Origin: Methanosarcinaceae archaeon
GTDB taxonomy: Archaea; Halobacteriota; Methanosarcinia; Methanosarcinales; Methanosarcinaceae
Length of the DNA: 8,821 nt
Reading direction: 5' to 3'
NCBI GenBank assembly: GCA_030655675.1
Contig: JAUSPM010000007.1
Span: 1-8,821 of the forward strand
Shown: in pieces, positions 6,558 to 8,821 of the stretch
Layout of the letters: each line of letters opens with the position of its first letter
Position numbering within the stretch: position 1 is the first letter of the stretch
Position numbers and translations under genes: made by a program
The notes under the pieces: model-generated
Database searches by the model: none
The model's input: the letters and a program-made list of their open reading frames with translations, nothing else
What the model was told of the DNA's origin: nothing

Positions 6558-7448
6558 ATGCCTTCATTGGCAAAAGGCACAGGTATGGCGAGAGCGTTTG
6601 CACCCGCACATATAACAGGCTTTTTTGAGATACATTTTAATGATGACCCGCGCCGCATGGGCTCGACAGGATGCGGCATTGTGCTTGATCACGGTGTCGA
6701 GACCACTGTTGTGGCTGATCGATCAATAGATCATACCACAGTAAAGTTGAATGGCTCAATTGTGCATGAAGGAGCGATACATACTGTTGTTGAGATGTTG
6801 ACCGATGTGCCCGTAATGGTCGATAGCACGGCAGATGTCCCGATAGGATGCGGATTCGGTGCATCCGGCGCTGGTGCATTGGGTGCAGCGTACGCATTGA
6901 ACCGCGCGCTGTCACTCGACCTTACCGCAGAGCAATTGACAGAGACCGCACATGTAGCAGAGGTGAAGAACGGAAGCGGGCTGGGTGATGTGATGGCACA
7001 ATCGCATGGTGGAATCGTGATACGGACGCGCGCGGGCGCACCGCCATTTGGTGAGATCGACCGCATTCCTGCGAGTGATTACAAGGTCCTGTGCATTGTT
7101 CTGGGAGAGATATCTACAAAGTCCGTGCTTGAAGATACGCACGCTGTCCGCCAGATAAATTCAGCAGGCAGGGTTGCACTAAAAGCACTTCTCAAAGCGC
7201 CCACAATCGAGAGTTTCATGATACAATCCAGAGAATTCGCAATTAAGACCGGACTTGTGAGTGAACGCGCGCTGGACATCATTGAAACCGTGGGATCTGT
7301 TGGCGGCATGGCTTCACAGGCAATGCTCGGGGATACGGTATTTGCGATCACGACCAAGGAGAATGAAAGTGGGGTGCAAGAGACGATGGAAAAGGTTGGT
7401 GGGGTTTTGGAATATAGGGTTAGTTCGTTTGGTCCGAAGTTGGTTTGA
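6558..7448 (+). CDS. Pantoate kinase (archaeal GHMP kinase)
   Basis: A 296-residue GHMP-superfamily kinase matching archaeal pantoate kinase (PoK), which phosphorylates pantoate to 4-phosphopantoate. Archaea use this route in place of pantothenate synthetase plus pantothenate kinase. Evidence: the family start ARAFAPAHITGFFEI (11-25), GSTGCGIVL (35-43), the ATP-binding GHMP motif PIGCGFGASGAGALG (95-109), the conserved NGSGLGDV (138-145) and the C-terminal glycine-rich VGGMASQAMLGDTVFAI (248-264). Residues 1-9 precede the usual family start; M10 (6585) is possible, but the ribosome site favours 6558. It follows coaBC with no gap, linking an early and two later steps of the same pathway. Phosphopantothenate synthetase, the step between, is not in this window. 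A T6 run 21 bp after the stop probably ends the transcript. Confidence 0.92.
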   Translation: MPSLAKGTGMARAFAPAHITGFFEIHFNDDPRRMGSTGCGIVLDHGVETTVVADRSIDHTTVKLNGSIVHEGAIHTVVEMLTDVPVMVDSTADVPIGCGFGASGAGALGAAYALNRALSLDLTAEQLTETAHVAEVKNGSGLGDVMAQSHGGIVIRTRAGAPPFGEIDRIPASDYKVLCIVLGEISTKSVLEDTHAVRQINSAGRVALKALLKAPTIESFMIQSREFAIKTGLVSERALDIIETVGSVGGMASQAMLGDTVFAITTKENESGVQETMEKVGGVLEYRVSSFGPKLV

Positions 7449-7469
7449 AGCCTTAATGAATGTGTATCC

Positions 7470-7475
7470 TTTTTT
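7470..7475 (+). terminator. Oligo-T terminator after pantoate kinase
   Basis: A run of six T in the coding strand, 21 bp after the stop codon, fits archaeal U-tract termination, which does not need a hairpin. A short stem TGCGC/GCGCA with a 5-nt loop (7482-7496) lies just after it, not before, so it is not a bacterial-type terminator. Confidence 0.45.
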
Positions 7476-7490
7476 AACTGGTGCGCTGGG

Positions 7491-7575
7491 TGCGCAAATG
7501 TGATTGTTTTAGTGAAAACTGAACAATGCAACCGCCGCAGGCGGCACATTCCTTCACTACTAATCTACATTGTTA
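7491..7575. repeat. Duplicated unit, copy 1, with CCGCC/GGCGG hairpin
   Basis: This 85-bp unit begins TGCGCAAATG and ends ATTGTTA. Its core is AACAATGCAACC followed by the hairpin CCGCC-GCA-GGCGG (7532-7544) and then CACATT. The second copy starts 127 bp further on, at 7618. Similarity is strongest over the 30 bp around the hairpin and looser outside it. Confidence 0.7.
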
Positions 7576-7581
7576 CACCTT

Positions 7582-7605
7582 AAATATTTGGTATTTGTAT
7601 AGCTG
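7582..7605 (+). repeat. Inverted repeat, left arm
   Basis: The arm runs from AAATATT to GTATTTGTATAGCTG. Its reverse complement occurs at 7857-7878, differing only by a 2-nt indel (TG). The arms bound a 297-bp segment that holds duplicated-unit copy 2 and one of the two CCGCGC hairpins. No target duplication is evident outside the arms. Confidence 0.75.
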
Positions 7606-7617
7606 TTTTAAAATGAC

Positions 7618-7714
7618 TGCGCAAATGAAATGGTTCTATTTGAAACCAAAAACAATGCGACCGCCCGCAGGCGGCACGTTTCATACATACTAAATTGAAT
7701 AATCGAAATTGTTA
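7618..7714. repeat. Duplicated unit, copy 2, with CCGCC/GGCGG hairpin
   Basis: This 97-bp unit shares the start TGCGCAAATG, the core AACAATGCGACC, the hairpin CCGCC-CGCA-GGCGG (7661-7674) and the end ATTGTTA with the copy at 7491. The stem is identical in both copies while the loop differs (GCA against CGCA), so the stem is conserved where the loop is not. Confidence 0.7.
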
Positions 7715-7785
7715 GCAAAAAGTATACACGAAAATTGTGGAAGCGCTAAAAGCAATTGAAAATTCGACATGTATGTAGGGCAACG

Positions 7786-7799
7786 CCGCGCATGCGCGG
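7786..7799. repeat. GC-rich palindrome CCGCGCATGCGCGG
   Basis: A perfect 14-bp palindrome in AT-rich context. It is preceded by GGGCAACG and followed by ATTGTAG and then T5 at 7812-7816. It shares stem and flanks with the hairpin at 7946-7961. Confidence 0.75.
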
Positions 7800-7856
7800 A
7801 TTGTAGAATCGTTTTTATCATGCACCAATTAAATACTCTGCACCACAATGCTGCAC

Positions 7857-7878
7857 CAGCTATACAAATACAATATTT
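7857..7878 (-). repeat. Inverted repeat, right arm
   Basis: The arm begins CAGCTATACAAATAC and is the inverted partner of 7582-7605. It overlaps a local 9-bp AT hairpin (7862-7882), so it could pair either locally or with the distant left arm. Confidence 0.75.
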
Positions 7879-7882
7879 GTAT
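7862..7882. repeat. AT-rich hairpin, 9-bp stem
   Basis: ATACAAATA and TATTTGTAT form a perfect 9-bp stem with a 3-nt loop (CAA). It is symmetric on both strands and has no adjoining T-run that would make it a clear terminator. Confidence 0.7.
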
Positions 7883-7945
7883 CAGCCTAATGCGTATACA
7901 TGAGCCTAATAATTAACAAGTTATAATGAAATATTGGGAAATACG

Positions 7946-7961
7946 CCGCGCTTTTGCGCGG
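7946..7961. repeat. GC-rich hairpin CCGCGC-TTTT-GCGCGG
   Basis: A 6-bp stem with a TTTT loop, 17 bp past the aminotransferase stop on the minus strand. The flanks GGGAAATACG and ATGGTAG match those of the palindrome at 7786-7799, indicating two copies of one element with different loops. It might help end either convergent transcript, but no strong U-tract follows on the minus strand. Confidence 0.75.
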
Positions 7962-7978
7962 ATGGTAGTGTTGGTATT

Positions 7979-8821
7979 TTATAATGTATTTAAACCACTG
8001 ATGTCCGATTTATGATTTGATGTCTTTTTATTTTTTCTTATTGCAATAAGTAACAACAAAAACTCTTCAATCCGCCTCATACCTTCCTCAATATTCTCCA
8101 GACTATTAGCATAAGAAAAGCGCAAATACCCTTCCGCCCCGTCCCCGAAATCAATTCCGGGCGTTACCGCCACGCCAGCTTCTTCCAATATCTGTCTGCT
8201 AAGTTTCAACGAATCCGCCCCGAACGCCCGTGCATCTGCAAGGATATAATATGCACCATCCGGCTCACTCTTGACCTTGAAGCCGATCTCACGAAGTCGT
8301 TTTAACATATACATGCGCCGTTTGTCGCAGGTCGCAACCATTTCCTGCACATGTTCCTGAGGTCCACAGAGGGCTGCCACTCCGGCATGCTGGACAAAAC
8401 TGTTGGCGCAGATAAAGAAATTCTGCTGGATCTTTTGCAGGGGTCGCATATATTCCAGCGGCGCAATCAGATATCCAAGTCTCCATCCTGTCATGGCGTA
8501 TAATTTTGAGAAGCCATTAAGCACAAAAGCATTATCAGTGTACTCCAAAATAGTGTGGTCTTCTGCACCGCCATATACAAGACCCTGATATATCTCATCC
8601 GAGATGATTGGGACAGGAGTTAGTCTAGGACTGGAATTAGAGTTAGAGTTAGAGTTAGAGTTAGAGTTAGAGTTAGAGTTAGAGTTAGAGTTAGAGTTAT
8701 AGTTAGAGTTAGAGATAGAGTTAGAGTTAGAGTTAGAGTTAGAGTTAGAGTTAGAGTTAGAGTAAGAGTTAGAGTTAGAGTTAGAGTAATAGTTAGAGTT
8801 AGAGTTAGAGTTAGATTTAGA
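7979..8821 (-). CDS. Class I/II PLP aminotransferase (aspartate aminotransferase-like), 5' partial, with in-frame Asn-Ser repeat
   Basis: The 3' part of a fold-type I aminotransferase; the start lies beyond the window edge. The frame continues upstream of the internal TTG at 8548 and is open to the last base. Conserved elements in order are PIISDEIYQGLVYGG (about 8567-8611, Asp at 8597-8599 pairing with the PLP ring nitrogen), NGFSKLYAMTGWRLGY (Schiff-base Lys at 8504-8506) and the C-terminal YLRFSYANS, whose Arg binds the substrate carboxylate. These fit an aspartate or broad-specificity aminotransferase. Immediately upstream of SSPRLTPVPIISDEIY the frame enters a hexanucleotide array giving at least 62 residues of mainly alternating Asn-Ser, in place of the ordinary helix-loop between the NPTG motif and this strand. 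The final 25 residues after RRIEEFL look like an extra, poorly conserved tail. The enzyme is probably intact unless the insertion prevents folding. Confidence 0.85.
   Translation of the reverse strand, partial: SKSNSNSNSNYYSNSNSNSYSNSNSNSNSNSNSNSISNSNYNSNSNSNSNSNSNSNSNSNSNSSPRLTPVPIISDEIYQGLVYGGAEDHTILEYTDNAFVLNGFSKLYAMTGWRLGYLIAPLEYMRPLQKIQQNFFICANSFVQHAGVAALCGPQEHVQEMVATCDKRRMYMLKRLREIGFKVKSEPDGAYYILADARAFGADSLKLSRQILEEAGVAVTPGIDFGDGAEGYLRFSYANSLENIEEGMRRIEEFLLLLIAIRKNKKTSNHKSDISGLNTL
8636..8821 (-). repeat. Hexanucleotide array (AACTCT)n inside the aminotransferase frame, coding (Asn-Ser)n
   Basis: At least 31 uninterrupted 6-bp units run to the window edge, so the true length is unknown. 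On the coding strand each unit is AAC TCT (Asn-Ser). There are no indels. Six codons are changed by single substitutions: Tyr at 8699, 8762, 8786 and 8789, Ile at 8714 and Lys at 8816 (coordinates of the lowest base of each codon). Bases 8618-8635 look like decayed units merging into the native sequence. No single substitution in AAC or TCT gives a stop, so openness itself is weak evidence, but the unbroken phase with the enzyme core is informative. Confidence 0.97.

Larger units (their letters stand above)
7449..7978. other. 530-bp convergent spacer rich in hairpins and repeats
   Basis: The region between the ends of pantoate kinase and the aminotransferase has no credible ORF on either strand. 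It is AT-rich with four sharply GC-rich hairpins, one duplicated unit, one distant inverted repeat and one AT hairpin, each listed separately. It also has three TGCACCA copies (7821, 7839, 7852) and two AGCCTAAT copies (7884, 7903). No tRNA, rRNA, CRISPR or box C/D pattern was found. It may contain non-coding RNA genes or small dispersed repeats. Confidence 0.6.

Noticed and set aside
6731..7066. Minus-strand open frames across pantoate kinase and CoaBC (for example 5525-6112 and 7079-7549)
   Set aside because: They are antisense shadows of well-conserved enzymes and have no family features or ribosome sites of their own.
7482..7496. Hairpin TGCGC/GCGCA as a bacterial-type terminator for pantoate kinase
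   Set aside because: The T-run lies before the stem instead of after it. The T-run alone is the better archaeal terminator candidate.
7449..7978. tRNA or box C/D sRNA in the convergent spacer
   Set aside because: No T-loop (GGTTCGAATC-like) or paired C (RTGATGA) and D (CTGA) boxes at workable spacing were found.
7979..8548. Aminotransferase fragment starting at the internal TTG (8548)
   Set aside because: The upstream codons in the same frame encode the conserved PIISDEIYQGLVYGG, so the gene clearly extends further and the TTG codes for an internal Leu.
8636..8821. Telomere-like repeat (TTAGAG)n at the window end, suggesting a linear replicon end
   Set aside because: The array is in phase with, and continuous with, a conserved aminotransferase core on the minus strand, and no terminal inverted repeat is visible. 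A coding insertion explains it better, although the contig may have ended here because of the repeat.

Overview
The window looks like chromosomal DNA of a euryarchaeon, most likely from the Methanosarcinales or an ANME-2-like relative. The evidence is an archaeal-type CoaBC followed directly by pantoate kinase (an archaeal-specific CoA route), an RlmE/FtsJ methyltransferase fused to a TRAM domain, and an archaeal Vms1/VLRF1-type peptidyl-tRNA hydrolase. Coding regions are moderately AT-rich. Spacers are strongly AT-rich and contain isolated GC-rich hairpins. The lineage is inferred from protein character only, not from a search.

Left part (56-3958, all minus strand). Reading in the direction of transcription, the order is: a Vms1-like ribosome-rescue hydrolase (3958-2903), an unrecognised 184-residue protein (2849-2295), RlmE-TRAM (2257-1487), a spacer with a (TTTAAG)n hexamer array (1381-1452), a PHP-domain phosphoesterase (1332-694) and a metal-dependent cyclase/formamidase-like hydrolase (664-56). 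Gaps within the first trio are 37-53 bp, consistent with a translation/ribosome-maintenance operon. The second pair is 29 bp apart and may be a separate unit, since its own promoter could lie at the edge of the hexamer array.

Middle part (3959-5306). This is an AT-rich, accessory-looking island. It has one convincing but unrecognised plus-strand gene (4348-4953). That gene is preceded by a BRE/TATA-like box overlapped by three tandem 17-bp repeats that look like an operator, and by a good Shine-Dalgarno. A doubtful 68-codon ORF lies on the other strand.

Right part (5307-8821). CoaBC (5307-6557) and pantoate kinase (6558-7448) abut exactly and form a CoA-biosynthesis operon. Phosphopantothenate synthetase, the enzyme between them in the pathway, is not in the window. 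A 530-bp spacer between convergent genes follows, unusually dense in structure: a duplicated unit carrying a CCGCC/GGCGG hairpin, two related CCGCGC/GCGCGG hairpins, and an almost perfect inverted repeat 250 bp apart. The window ends inside a minus-strand class I/II aminotransferase (7979 to the edge).

The most striking observation is at the right edge. A hexanucleotide array of at least 186 bp lies inside the aminotransferase frame and stays in frame throughout. It encodes at least 62 residues of alternating Asn-Ser immediately before the conserved ISDEIY strand of the catalytic core. With the TTTAAG array at the other end, this gives two different hexanucleotide arrays in under 9 kb, one non-coding and one coding.
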